DNA of 64,000 nt from contig NZ_JARQXA010000004.1 in NCBI RefSeq assembly GCF_029543155.1, positions 1-64,000 of the forward strand, written 5' to 3'. A program made the position numbers and the translations under genes. Source of the stretch: Sphingomonas sp. HITSZ_GF (GTDB lineage: Bacteria > Pseudomonadota > Alphaproteobacteria > Sphingomonadales > Sphingomonadaceae). Within the stretch, counting starts at the first letter, position 1. Each line of letters begins with the position of its first letter. The notes under the pieces are model-generated. The model ran no database searches. It had not been told where the DNA came from and was given only the letters and a program-made list of their open reading frames with translations. Shown one piece after another: positions 20,535 through 27,603 of the stretch.

Positions 20535-20602
20535 TCGGCTTTTATTCGCGGCCGGTCGGCAAGCGCTTTACGCGGGCGCCGGGCGAGTCCTAAAGCGGCC
20601 CC

Positions 20603-21274
20603 ATGTGGCAGCTCTACCAATTCCCGCTCTGTCCCTTCTCGCGCAAGGTCCGGCTGCTGCTGGGCGAGAAAGGCGTCGGCTATGAGCCGGTGCGGGAATC
20701 GCCCTGGCTGCGGCGCGACGAGTTCCTCGATCTGAACCCCACCGGCCAGGTGCCGGTGATGGTCGATACCGAGCGCGGGGTGACGCTGATCGATTCGCAG
20801 GTGATCTGCGAATTCTTCGAGGAGACGGTGAACAAGGCGCCGATGCTCAACGGCACCGCGACGGATCGCGCCGAGATCCGCCGCCTGGCGATCTGGTTCG
20901 ACACCAATTTCTATGCCGAGATCACCGCGCCGCTGCTCCACGAGCGGATGCTCAAGCGCATCGTCTATAAGCAATCGCCCGACGGGCAGGTGCTTCGCGC
21001 GGCGATGAAGGCAGCGGTCAACCATCTCGACTATATCGACTATCTGCTCGATCACCGCACCTGGCTGGCCGGCCCGACCATGAGCCTGGCCGATCTTGCC
21101 GCTGCGGCGCAGATCTCGATCGCCGACTATCTCGGCGGCATCGACTGGAAGAGCCACGAACAGGCCAAGGGCTGGTACGTCCGGATGAAGAGCCGCCCGA
21201 GCTTCCGCCCGCTTCTGAGCGAGCGCATGGAAGGCATCCCGCCGCCCGCCGACTACGAGAAGCTGGACCTTTAA
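20603..21274 (+). CDS. fzlA: GST-fold protein, FzlA-like (FtsZ-binding)
   Basis: A 223-residue glutathione S-transferase fold. The N-terminal thioredoxin-like half begins MWQLYQFPLCPFSRKVRLLLGE and contains NPTGQVPVMVD. The helical half contains MSLADLAAAAQISIADYLGGIDW. The end (MKSRPSFRPLLSERM... YEKLDL) resembles the alphaproteobacterial FzlA group. In Caulobacter FzlA binds FtsZ filaments and links division to wall synthesis rather than using glutathione. The assignment within the GST superfamily is from memory of FzlA sequences; a plain GST remains possible. Confidence 0.7.
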   Translation: MWQLYQFPLCPFSRKVRLLLGEKGVGYEPVRESPWLRRDEFLDLNPTGQVPVMVDTERGVTLIDSQVICEFFEETVNKAPMLNGTATDRAEIRRLAIWFDTNFYAEITAPLLHERMLKRIVYKQSPDGQVLRAAMKAAVNHLDYIDYLLDHRTWLAGPTMSLADLAAAAQISIADYLGGIDWKSHEQAKGWYVRMKSRPSFRPLLSERMEGIPPPADYEKLDL

Positions 21275-21322
21275 GCGGGAGCCTCGCGCTTTCTCGTCGG
21301 TTCAGTAGCCAAGGAGAAAGCG

Positions 21323-21937
21323 ATGCTCGAACATCTTCCCCATTGGCTTGGCAAGGCGCTGAGCCCGCTGCGCGCCGGCGCGGACAAGCTGGCGATCGTC
21401 CGGCCGGAGCTGGCCGGCGAAGGGGTGATCCACCTTGCCAGCCCGGCCTTCGCGAACGGCGCGCGCCTGCCCGATCGCTTCACCGCAGACGGCGAGGGCG
21501 TCTCTCCGCCTCTGTTTTGGACGGGTGTGCCCGAGGGCACTGCGCGGCTGGTGCTGCTGGTCGAGGATCCCGACGCGCCGACGCCGCAGCCGGTGGTGCA
21601 TGCCATCGTCTGGGGCCTGCCGCTCGACGGCGATCTGAAGGAGGGTGAGATCGTCCCCGATGGTGCCGGCGGGCCGGAGGGCGAGGATGTCGGCCGCAAC
21701 AGCGGCTTCGTCGAAGGCTGGCTGCCGCCCGATCCGCCCAACGGGCATGGCGAGCACAATTACGCCTTCCAGATCTTCGCGCTGAGCGAAGGACCCGAGC
21801 CAGGCGACAATCCGGGGCGCGGCGAACTGCTGCGGGTCATGGAAGGCAGGGTGATCGCGGCAGGGCTGCTCACCGGCACCTATTCGCGCGGCGAGGAAGC
21901 CCCGGTGGGGCCGGTGGGCGCGGGCGCGGTGGCGTAG
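21323..21937 (+). CDS. YbhB/YbcL-type Raf-kinase-inhibitor-like (PEBP) protein
   Basis: A 204-residue protein of the bacterial phosphatidylethanolamine-binding family. Visible family text: FTADGEGVSPPLFWTGVPEG, LLVEDPDAPTP, VVHAIVWGLP, and GEHNYAFQIFAL near the end. No signal peptide is seen, so it is probably cytoplasmic. A ribosome site AAGGAGAAAG precedes the ATG. The cellular role of bacterial PEBP proteins is not established. The gene converges on the SDR gene at 21957. Confidence 0.88.
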   Translation: MLEHLPHWLGKALSPLRAGADKLAIVRPELAGEGVIHLASPAFANGARLPDRFTADGEGVSPPLFWTGVPEGTARLVLLVEDPDAPTPQPVVHAIVWGLPLDGDLKEGEIVPDGAGGPEGEDVGRNSGFVEGWLPPDPPNGHGEHNYAFQIFALSEGPEPGDNPGRGELLRVMEGRVIAAGLLTGTYSRGEEAPVGPVGAGAVA

Positions 21938-21956
21938 ATCGCGCTCGCCGCTGGGC

Positions 21957-22808
21957 TCAGCCGTTCACTATTGTCCCGCCATTCGGGTGCAGCACCTGGC
22001 CGGACATATAGCTGGCGTCCTCGCAAGCCAGAAACAGGAAGGCGGGCGCGACTTCGTTGGGCTGGCCTGGCCGACCCATCGGCGTATTCTCGCCGAAATG
22101 CTCTAGTTTCTCGGGAGAGGCGCCGCCCATCGGATTTAGCGGGGTCCAGATCGGCCCCGGCGCCACCGCGTTCACTCGTATTCCTTCGCCCACCAGGTTC
22201 TCGGAGAGGCTGCGCGTGAAAGCGGTGATCGCGCCCTTGGTGCTCGAATAGTCGAGCAGCTCCTTCGAGCCCTGATACATGGTGACCGAGGTGCAGTTGA
22301 CGATCGCCGCGCCCTTTTTCAGGTGCGGGCGCACGGCCTGGGTCAGGAAGAACATGCCGAAGATGTTGGTCTGGAAGGTGCGGCGCAGCTGCGCTTCCGT
22401 AATGTCGGTGATGTCCTTGTCGGGGTGCTGCTCGCCGGCATTGTTCACCAGGACGTCGATCCGCCCGAACTTCTCGATGATCTTCGCGACGGCGGAATCG
22501 CAAAAGGCCTTGTCGCCGACATCGCCGGCGATGGTCAGCGCCTCGCGGCCTTCGCTGCGGATGATCTGCGCCGTCTTCTCGGCGTCGTCATGCTCGCAAA
22601 GATAGAGGATCGCCACATCGGCGCCTTCGCGCGCATAGAGTGCGGCGACTGCGCGGCCGATGCCGCTGTCGGCGCCGGTGATCAGTGCTACCTTGCCTTC
22701 GAGCCGGCCGGAGCCGCGATAGCGCGGTTCCCAGTCGGGCTTGGGCTCGAGCGCGGCCTCGTGACCGGGCAGCGCGTCTTCGTGGATCATGGCTTCGGTT
22801 TCGGACAC
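21957..22808 (-). CDS. SDR-family oxidoreductase, YghA/YhdF general-stress type
   Basis: A 283-residue short-chain dehydrogenase. Its N-terminal extension (DWEPRYRGSGRLEGK) is typical of the YghA/YhdF 'general stress' SDRs. The NAD(P) motif ITGADSGIGRAVA, the NNAG motif, and the catalytic Ser (NCTSVTMYQG) with Tyr-x-x-x-Lys (DYSSTKGA) are present. A GTG start at 22808 is chosen because a perfect AGGAGG lies six bases before it; the first in-frame ATG is six codons later. An EcfG-like promoter precedes it at about 22834-22859. The two small peptide genes lie upstream on the same strand. Substrate unknown. Confidence 0.88.
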   Translation of the reverse strand: MSETEAMIHEDALPGHEAALEPKPDWEPRYRGSGRLEGKVALITGADSGIGRAVAALYAREGADVAILYLCEHDDAEKTAQIIRSEGREALTIAGDVGDKAFCDSAVAKIIEKFGRIDVLVNNAGEQHPDKDITDITEAQLRRTFQTNIFGMFFLTQAVRPHLKKGAAIVNCTSVTMYQGSKELLDYSSTKGAITAFTRSLSENLVGEGIRVNAVAPGPIWTPLNPMGGASPEKLEHFGENTPMGRPGQPNEVAPAFLFLACEDASYMSGQVLHPNGGTIVNG

Positions 22809-22833
22809 GGCATCCTCCTGGAATGCCTTGGGA

Positions 22834-22859
22834 AACCGGTGGTGGAGGCGAGTGGTTCC
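22834..22859 (-). promoter_or_regulatory. candidate EcfG (general stress) promoter of the SDR gene
   Basis: On the minus strand GGAAC (22859-22855), 17 bp, GGTT (22837-22834). The alphaproteobacterial EcfG consensus is GGAAC-N16/17-CGTT, so one base differs. The position gives a leader of about 20 bases to the GTG start, and this dehydrogenase type is often in the general stress regulon. Confidence 0.35.
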
Positions 22860-22894
22860 GCCTCGTTCGGCCGCCGCCGGGCGGCTCTGCAGGG

Positions 22895-22990
22895 TCAGCC
22901 GATCAGGCCGGAACCCTGCATGCCGCTCACGGCGATCATTGCTGCGGTGAGTGCGAAGGACGCCACACCGACCATCAGGCTGCGTATCAT
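22895..22990 (-). CDS. 31-residue hydrophobic peptide (second of two)
   Basis: An ATG at 22990 begins MIRSLMVGVASFALTAAMIA, a single hydrophobic helix, and the frame ends at a TGA at 22895. The start has a good ribosome site (GAGG, six bases before ATG). It lies 35 bases after the 35-residue gene on the same strand and in the same leader context, so they probably form one transcript from the sigma-54 promoter at 23197-23213. Size and hydrophobicity suggest a small inner-membrane peptide or a cleaved signal-like peptide. No family recognised. Confidence 0.6.
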   Translation of the reverse strand: MIRSLMVGVASFALTAAMIAVSGMQGSGLIG

Positions 22991-23025
22991 GCTTATCCTC
23001 TCCCTTCCGTCTGGTCCGCCGCGGA

Positions 23026-23133
23026 TCACGCGATCGGAACCACGGGGGCCGAGAAGAGCACGATGGCATAGGTGAACAGGACGGCGCCGACGACGGCGAC
23101 ACTGTGCTGAAGCGAGCTGATACGGATCGACAT
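23026..23133 (-). CDS. 35-residue single-span membrane peptide (first of two)
   Basis: An ATG at 23133 begins MSIRISSLQHSVAVVGAVLF. The hydrophobic stretch continues to about residue 30, and the frame closes with TGA at 23026. A ribosome site AGGGAG lies nine bases before the ATG. Upstream, on the same strand, are a near-consensus -24/-12 promoter, a perfect match to the IHF consensus and a distant dyad. That layout is strong evidence that this tiny gene is real and regulated. Function unknown. Confidence 0.65.
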   Translation of the reverse strand: MSIRISSLQHSVAVVGAVLFTYAIVLFSAPVVPIA

Positions 23134-23196
23134 TTTAACTTACTCCCTGTGCTTTCGGCCTTTGCCGGACCATCCGGCTGCCGATGCCAGATACTT

Positions 23197-23213
23197 TGCA
23201 GGGAGCGTGCCAG
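23197..23213 (-). promoter_or_regulatory. sigma-54 (-24/-12) promoter
   Basis: The minus strand reads CTGGCACGCTCCCTGCA. Compared with TGGCACG-N4-TTGCW it has the full TGGCACG and four of the five -12 bases, with GG and GC exactly ten bases apart. The predicted start is near 23186, giving a leader of about 53 bases to the 35-residue gene. Confidence 0.75.
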
Positions 23214-23218
23214 TTTTC

Positions 23219-23231
23219 TAAGTGTTTGATT
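23219..23231 (-). promoter_or_regulatory. IHF-binding site match
   Basis: The minus strand reads AATCAAACACTTA, a perfect match to WATCAA-N4-TTR, in an AT-rich patch centred about 40 bp upstream of the predicted sigma-54 start. This is a usual place for IHF to bend DNA between enhancer and promoter. Confidence 0.6.
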
Positions 23232-23309
23232 TTGCTGGGGGTGAGTTAGAAAGTTACGTGGAGTTGGGAAATTTCACGCCAAGCTATGGCGGATTTTCCC
23301 AATCATAAG

Positions 23310-23326
23310 CGGACAGTCACTGTCCG
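23310..23326. promoter_or_regulatory. enhancer-like dyad upstream of the sigma-54 promoter
   Basis: CGGACAGTCACTGTCCG: 8-bp perfect arms around one base, centred about 132 bp upstream of the predicted sigma-54 start. A third related half (CCGGTCAG) follows at 23330-23337. No T-run follows on the minus strand, so it is not an obvious terminator of the diguanylate cyclase gene. Confidence 0.55.
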
Positions 23327-23333
23327 ATTCCGG

Positions 23334-24350
23334 TCAGTTGACGCGGATGCAGTTCCGGCCGCCATTCTTGGCGGCGTAGCAGAGCTGGTCGGCGCGGTGG
23401 AACACGGTGCCGAACACTTCACCGCGCTCGGCGGGGCTGAGCCCGGCCGAGAAGGTGATCTCGCCGAGCGGGGCATCGGTCTCGCGCAGGCGGTAGCGCT
23501 TGGCGGAGACGGCGATGCGGGCGCGCTCGAGCACTTCGCGGGCGCCGCGCAGGTCGAGCCCGTTGAACAGCACGACGAACTCCTCGCCGCCATAGCGGGC
23601 GACGAGATGGCCCTTGCAGGTATCGGACAGCGCCTCGCCCAGCGCCTTGAGCACGCGGTCGCCGACGACATGGCCGAACCGGTCGTTGACCGACTTGAAG
23701 TGATCGACGTCGCACACCGCCATGCAGAGCCGGGTGCCCTTGGCCGCGGCGGCAGCATAGGCTTCCTCGAAGGCGCGGCGATTGGCGAGGCCGGTCAGCG
23801 GGTCCTTGCGCGCATTGTCGCGCGCTTCCTCGAGCTTGGTGCGCAGCTCGCTGGCTTCGCGGGTCGCGGTCTCGAGCCGCTCCTCGGCATAGCGGACGCG
23901 CTCGAGCATCGTCGCGGTGAGCCGGGTGACTTCGAGATCGTCGCCGCCCGAACGCCGCATCGCCTGCGCGCTGGCTTCGAGGTCGCGGCCGAAATCCTGG
24001 GCGTCGGCACGCATCGCGGTGACGATGTCGTGGAAGCCCTCGACCTGCATCTGGGTCTGGGCGACCAGGCCCTGCGCCTTCTCGATCGTCGCGGTGGGCG
24101 TGCCGGGCACCGGGCTGTCGCAGCCCAAAGTCTCGATGTCGCGCCGGGTCAGGCGGACGCCGCCGTCGGTGAGCGTGTGCACGGCGCGCGCCAGCGGGCC
24201 ATCGGGATTGGCGAGCAGCTGATAGGCAAAGGCATAGTTCGCGGGATCAGGGTCGAGCCGCTGATCCACCAGGAACTCACCGATTCGGTCGTACAGGCTT
24301 CGTGCGGCCTGGGAACCGCTTGCCACCCGGACGGCCTTGGCCGCGACCAT
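23334..24350 (-). CDS. diguanylate cyclase (GGDEF) without I-site
   Basis: A 338-residue cytoplasmic protein. Residues 1-145 are a helical sensor region of unknown type, ~145-180 form a coiled coil (RVRYAEERLETATREASELR), and ~182-335 form a GGDEF domain. The active site is GGEEF at 254-258, with the DPLTGLANRRAF and DVDHFKSVND motifs intact, so it should make c-di-GMP. The RxxD inhibitory site expected at 245-248 reads CKGH, so simple product inhibition is unlikely. The gene lies downstream of the peroxiredoxin on the same strand with a 118-base gap. Its TGA lies just before the enhancer-like dyad. Confidence 0.9.
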   Translation of the reverse strand: MVAAKAVRVASGSQAARSLYDRIGEFLVDQRLDPDPANYAFAYQLLANPDGPLARAVHTLTDGGVRLTRRDIETLGCDSPVPGTPTATIEKAQGLVAQTQMQVEGFHDIVTAMRADAQDFGRDLEASAQAMRRSGGDDLEVTRLTATMLERVRYAEERLETATREASELRTKLEEARDNARKDPLTGLANRRAFEEAYAAAAAKGTRLCMAVCDVDHFKSVNDRFGHVVGDRVLKALGEALSDTCKGHLVARYGGEEFVVLFNGLDLRGAREVLERARIAVSAKRYRLRETDAPLGEITFSAGLSPAERGEVFGTVFHRADQLCYAAKNGGRNCIRVN

Positions 24351-24468
24351 TTGCCTCTATTCCTCACCAGAAATTGCATCGGCAATGTCCTCAACATCGC
24401 CTTGCCGGGCAAACTAGTCGTCAACTGCTAACATCCGGTGAGCAAAAGCCGACCGACCCGGAATAATG

Positions 24469-25020
24469 TCAGTGCTTATGCGCCGCCTTATACTTCTGCA
24501 CTGCTTCGAGCGACAGGCGAATATGGCTCGCCGGGCTCATATCGGTGTGCGCGAACAGGATCTTGCCGTTCGGCGCGATCACATAGGAGGTGCGGCTGGT
24601 GATCTTGGTCACCGTGCCGTCGGGCTTGGTGAGCGCCACGTCATAGCCCTTGATGATCTCCGGGCTGGCGGCGGCGACGGCGAACTTGCCGGCGCACTTT
24701 TCGGCCGAAAAGGCTTCGAGCTTGTCGATATTGCCCGCGGTCATGCCGATCACGCTGGCCCCGGCCTTCTGGAAATCGGGCAGCGCCTCGGCAAAGGCAT
24801 GCGCCTCGGCATTGCAGCCATCGGTGAAGGCGGCGGGGAAGAAATAGAGGACGACCGGACCCTTTTTGAGCGCGGCCTTCAGGTTCACGCTGAACGGCTT
24901 GCCCGCCATCGCGCCGGGCGCGGTGAAATCGGGCGCGCGCGCACCGTCCTTGAGCGCGGCACCGGCCGGCACGGCGAGCGCCAGCGTGGTGGCGGCAGCG
25001 GCGATCCAAAACTTGCGCAT
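24469..25020 (-). CDS. secreted peroxiredoxin (AhpC/TSA, BCP-like)
   Basis: A 183-residue thiol peroxidase with a signal peptide (MRKFWIAAAATTLALAVPAGA), placing it in the periplasm. The thioredoxin-like core has VVLYFFPAAFTDGCNAEAHAF, where the cysteine occupies the peroxidatic position. A second cysteine (EKCAGKF) could be resolving. A perfect AGGAGG precedes the ATG. Its neighbours on the minus strand are the phospholipase upstream and the diguanylate cyclase downstream. It probably detoxifies peroxides in the envelope. Confidence 0.88.
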   Translation of the reverse strand: MRKFWIAAAATTLALAVPAGAALKDGARAPDFTAPGAMAGKPFSVNLKAALKKGPVVLYFFPAAFTDGCNAEAHAFAEALPDFQKAGASVIGMTAGNIDKLEAFSAEKCAGKFAVAAASPEIIKGYDVALTKPDGTVTKITSRTSYVIAPNGKILFAHTDMSPASHIRLSLEAVQKYKAAHKH

Positions 25021-25052
25021 GGCGATCCTCCTAAAATCCCCGTCCGCCCGGC

Positions 25053-26120
25053 TTATCGCGTCAGTGCGATGCCGATCCGGGCATGGGTGTCGTTCTTGCG
25101 ATAGTCGTCCAGTGCCTCGCCATAGCCGGTGAAGGCCTGGCCGAAGATATAGAAGCCCACACCCTTGGCAATCCGCGCCAGCGGATAGGAGACGAACAGC
25201 TCGCCCGCACCCTTGCCGGTCTGGAAATTGCCGCGGCCGGTGAGCGCGAGCTTGAGCCCGTTATCCTGGCCGATCGCCGCGGTGAGCGAGGTGTAGCCGA
25301 AATAGTCCTTCACATCGGGCGCGGTGCCGAGCCGGCCGACATAGAACCAGGCCTGGGGCGCGACATCGACATGCCAGTCGCCGCCCAGGTCGAAGCGCTT
25401 CTCGGCGCGCAGGAACACGCGGTTGAGATCGACCGAGTCGAGTTCGCCGCGGCCATTCGAATCGTGGCGATAGCCCAGCGCCACCTTGGTCGTCTCGTCG
25501 AAGGGGATGTCGGCGTAGATCTCGGGGCTGTAATTGGTCGAGCGGAATGGGCCCGAGGGCTGGTTCAGCGCCCAGAACATCGTCTGGGTATAGGCGAAAC
25601 GCAGGTTGCCGAGCTTGAGCGGCGCCTTCTCGGCAAACGGGCGGAAGGCGAAGCTGACCTGCAGCTTGCCGCCGGCATCCTTGAGCCCGAACGCGCCGTA
25701 GATGGGCTCGTGCGGCTCGAACCGGTCGACGAACGCCGCCGAGCTGCCGGTCGAACTCTGCACCACCGTCTCGCCCTCGGGGATCTCGGCGGCGGCGTGT
25801 TGCTCGGCCGGCGGCACCGCGCGCCCGGCGACGCTGACCGGCACATAGCGCGCCTTGGCGAAGCCGTGCGGGGCGACCGTGGGCTGCGGGCCCGGCGCCC
25901 GCTCGAGCACCAGCCGCGTGCCGTCGGCCGCAGTGATCTCGATCGTGCGCGGGCCGGTATCGGTGACTGCAACCTCGCCCTCGTTGATCAGGAATACCTC
26001 GACGCCGCGCAGCGCCTCGGCCTCCGAGGCGGGCTGGGCGGGCACGGCGCGCAGGCTCTGCGCCGCGGCGGGCGTGGCGGCGAGCAGCGCGACGGGGATC
26101 AGCAGGGAGCGCATGGGCAT
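25053..26120 (-). CDS. pldA: outer membrane phospholipase A1
   Basis: A 355-residue OMPLA-family protein. A signal peptide (MRSLLIPVALLAATPAAAQ) is followed by an N-terminal extension of ~120 residues with a beta-rich domain. The 12-stranded barrel has the catalytic text GYRHDSNGRGELDS (His and Ser of YxHxSNG). It hydrolyses phospholipids that reach the outer leaflet and helps keep the asymmetry of the outer membrane. The start could be 26120 or the second ATG at 26114; neither has a strong ribosome site. It is divergent from hisN, with a dyad between them. Confidence 0.87.
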   Translation of the reverse strand: MPMRSLLIPVALLAATPAAAQSLRAVPAQPASEAEALRGVEVFLINEGEVAVTDTGPRTIEITAADGTRLVLERAPGPQPTVAPHGFAKARYVPVSVAGRAVPPAEQHAAAEIPEGETVVQSSTGSSAAFVDRFEPHEPIYGAFGLKDAGGKLQVSFAFRPFAEKAPLKLGNLRFAYTQTMFWALNQPSGPFRSTNYSPEIYADIPFDETTKVALGYRHDSNGRGELDSVDLNRVFLRAEKRFDLGGDWHVDVAPQAWFYVGRLGTAPDVKDYFGYTSLTAAIGQDNGLKLALTGRGNFQTGKGAGELFVSYPLARIAKGVGFYIFGQAFTGYGEALDDYRKNDTHARIGIALTR

Positions 26121-26131
26121 GGGCCGGTGGA

Positions 26132-26149
26132 GTGACAAAGCTTTGTGAC
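26132..26149. promoter_or_regulatory. dyad between pldA and hisN
   Basis: GTGACAAAGCTTTGTGAC: a perfect 12-bp core (ACAAAGCTTTGT) extended by GT/AC with one mismatch. It lies in the 65-base divergent region, where it could act as an operator for one or both genes. Confidence 0.4.
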
Positions 26150-26185
26150 CTTGGCGAGTCAAAATCCGATCGTTAGGGCGGAGCC

Positions 26186-26983
26186 ATGCCCGTGACCGCT
26201 GCCGACATCGCCCTTGCCGAACGCCTTGCCGATGCGGCGGGCGCGGCGATCCTCCCCTATTTCCGCGCTGAGCACGGCGTCGAGGCCAAGGACGACCAGT
26301 CCCCCGTCACCCTCGCCGATCGCGCCGCCGAAGAGGCGATGCGCAAGCTGATCATCGCCGAGCGGCCGATGGACGGCATCCAGGGCGAGGAATTCGGCGT
26401 GCGCGAAGGCACCAGCGGCCGCGTCTGGGTGCTCGATCCGATCGACGGCACCCGCGCCTTCATCGCCGGCCGCCCGATCTTCGGCACGCTGATCGCGCTG
26501 ATCGAGCAGGGCTGGCCGCTGCTCGGCATCATCGACCAGCCGGTGACCAGGGAGCGCTGGCTGGGCGTGACCGGCCGCCCGACTTTGTTCAACGGCAAGC
26601 CCGCCGAGACGCGCCGCTGCCGCGAGCTCGACCAGGCGATCCTGGGCACGACCTCGCCGGCCCTGTTCGGCGACGACCAGCTCCACGCCTTCGAGCATCT
26701 CGACGCCGCGGTGATGAGCGTGGTGCTGGGCGGCGACTGCTACAATTATGGCTGCGTCGCCAGCGGCTGGATGGACGTGGTCGTCGAGGCCGGGCTCAAG
26801 CTCCACGACTTCGCGGCCCTGGTGCCGATCGTCGAGGGCGCGGGCGGGCGGATGTGCGACTGGCAGGGCGACCCGCTCCATGCCGGCAGCAACGGCGAAG
26901 TCGTCGCCTGCGGCGATCCGGCGCGGATCGACGACATCCTCGAGGCGCTGGCCTGTCGCGGCGATCACCAACACGGGCACTAG
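26186..26983 (+). CDS. hisN: histidinol-phosphatase, inositol-monophosphatase family
   Basis: A 265-residue lithium-sensitive type phosphatase. Metal-site motifs are seen in order: GEEFG (~69-73), WVLDPIDGTRAFIAGRP (~82-98) and GWMDVVVEAGLKLHDFAALVPIVEGAGG (~195-222). The wording of the second and third motifs fits the HisN branch, which removes phosphate from histidinol phosphate in histidine synthesis in actinobacteria and many alphaproteobacteria. A SuhB/CysQ-like activity cannot be excluded from sequence alone. Confidence 0.85.
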   Translation: MPVTAADIALAERLADAAGAAILPYFRAEHGVEAKDDQSPVTLADRAAEEAMRKLIIAERPMDGIQGEEFGVREGTSGRVWVLDPIDGTRAFIAGRPIFGTLIALIEQGWPLLGIIDQPVTRERWLGVTGRPTLFNGKPAETRRCRELDQAILGTTSPALFGDDQLHAFEHLDAAVMSVVLGGDCYNYGCVASGWMDVVVEAGLKLHDFAALVPIVEGAGGRMCDWQGDPLHAGSNGEVVACGDPARIDDILEALACRGDHQHGH

Positions 26984-27272
26984 GCGCGACTCGCCAAAGT
27001 ACACGAAGATCACGCCGAAGCGCGTTTTTGCGGCGCCTTAAGTTGACACTTTTCCCGCAAACGCGCGCAATCTCGCAAGGTTATTGCGCCTGCCTTTTCC
27101 TATATTTCCAACAATTTAAAGAGCGGCCGGCGATGAGTCCGGCCGCGAAAGCCAAGCAGGCGAAATCCTACATTGCAAGGCGGCCCATGTTGCAGCGACC
27201 CAACATAGGTGATCGCGGCAGCCCCGCTTCGGCTTATCCTGCCCGCGCGGGTCGGGGCGACCGGAGCAGAAT
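26984..27272. other. intergenic region with no gene seen
   Basis: 289 bases without a convincing gene. There is a TTGACA at 27043-27048, but the -10 position (CGCAAT, 27066-27071) is weak. A further AT-rich patch with TATATT at 27101-27106 lacks a -35. A short open frame 27133-27276 has no family resemblance and was not called. Confidence 0.4.
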
Positions 27273-27443
27273 ATGACAGAACGCCACGACGACCGGGAAT
27301 ATTTCACATTGCGGGCGACGCAAGAGCGCGTGATCGCGCGGGCATGCAAGGACAATGCGGTTGCCCTCACGCATTTTCGCATGGCCGACGAATATGACCG
27401 GCGGGCCGAAAAGGCGAAAGGCCCTCCGCCGGCGGATATTTAG
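27273..27443 (+). CDS. small conserved-looking protein, 56 residues
   Basis: ATG at 27273 (MTERHDDREYF), TAG at 27441. The ribosome site GGAG is six bases upstream. The body REYFTLRATQERVIARACKD followed by ALTHFRMADEYDRRAEKA has the pattern of small sphingomonad proteins with REYF..RA..E...A......A..H..LA..Y..RA, predicted to form a helical hairpin. Function unknown. It is one of the few clearly ribosome-sited frames in the 26.98-27.6 kb gap. Confidence 0.65.
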   Translation: MTERHDDREYFTLRATQERVIARACKDNAVALTHFRMADEYDRRAEKAKGPPPADI

Positions 27444-27511
27444 CAAAACCTGCGCATTTAATGATGTGGCGCCGTCTATGCAGACAGTTGCATTGCGCCG
27501 ATCGCAAGTCT

Positions 27512-27530
27512 GAAACGCGATTCTCGTTTC
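27512..27530. promoter_or_regulatory. inverted repeat upstream of the Crp/Fnr gene
   Basis: GAAACG-N7-CGTTTC, about 75-90 bases before the Crp/Fnr start. A shorter ACATATGT dyad lies at about 27558-27565. Either could be an operator; nothing more can be said. Confidence 0.3.
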
Positions 27531-27603
27531 GCTTCCGTACTTTGATGCCCGACACAAACATATGTGAACGTGGGCGCGCGCCGAATGTTGTTGTCTCGAA
27601 AGG

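Noticed and set aside
23310..23326. The dyad as terminator of the diguanylate cyclase gene
   Set aside because: With a loop of three bases and no T-run it is a poor terminator; its distance to the sigma-54 promoter fits an enhancer better.
27133..27276. Short plus-strand open frame before the 56-residue gene
   Set aside because: No ribosome site, no recognisable pattern, and it overlaps the start of the better-supported small gene.
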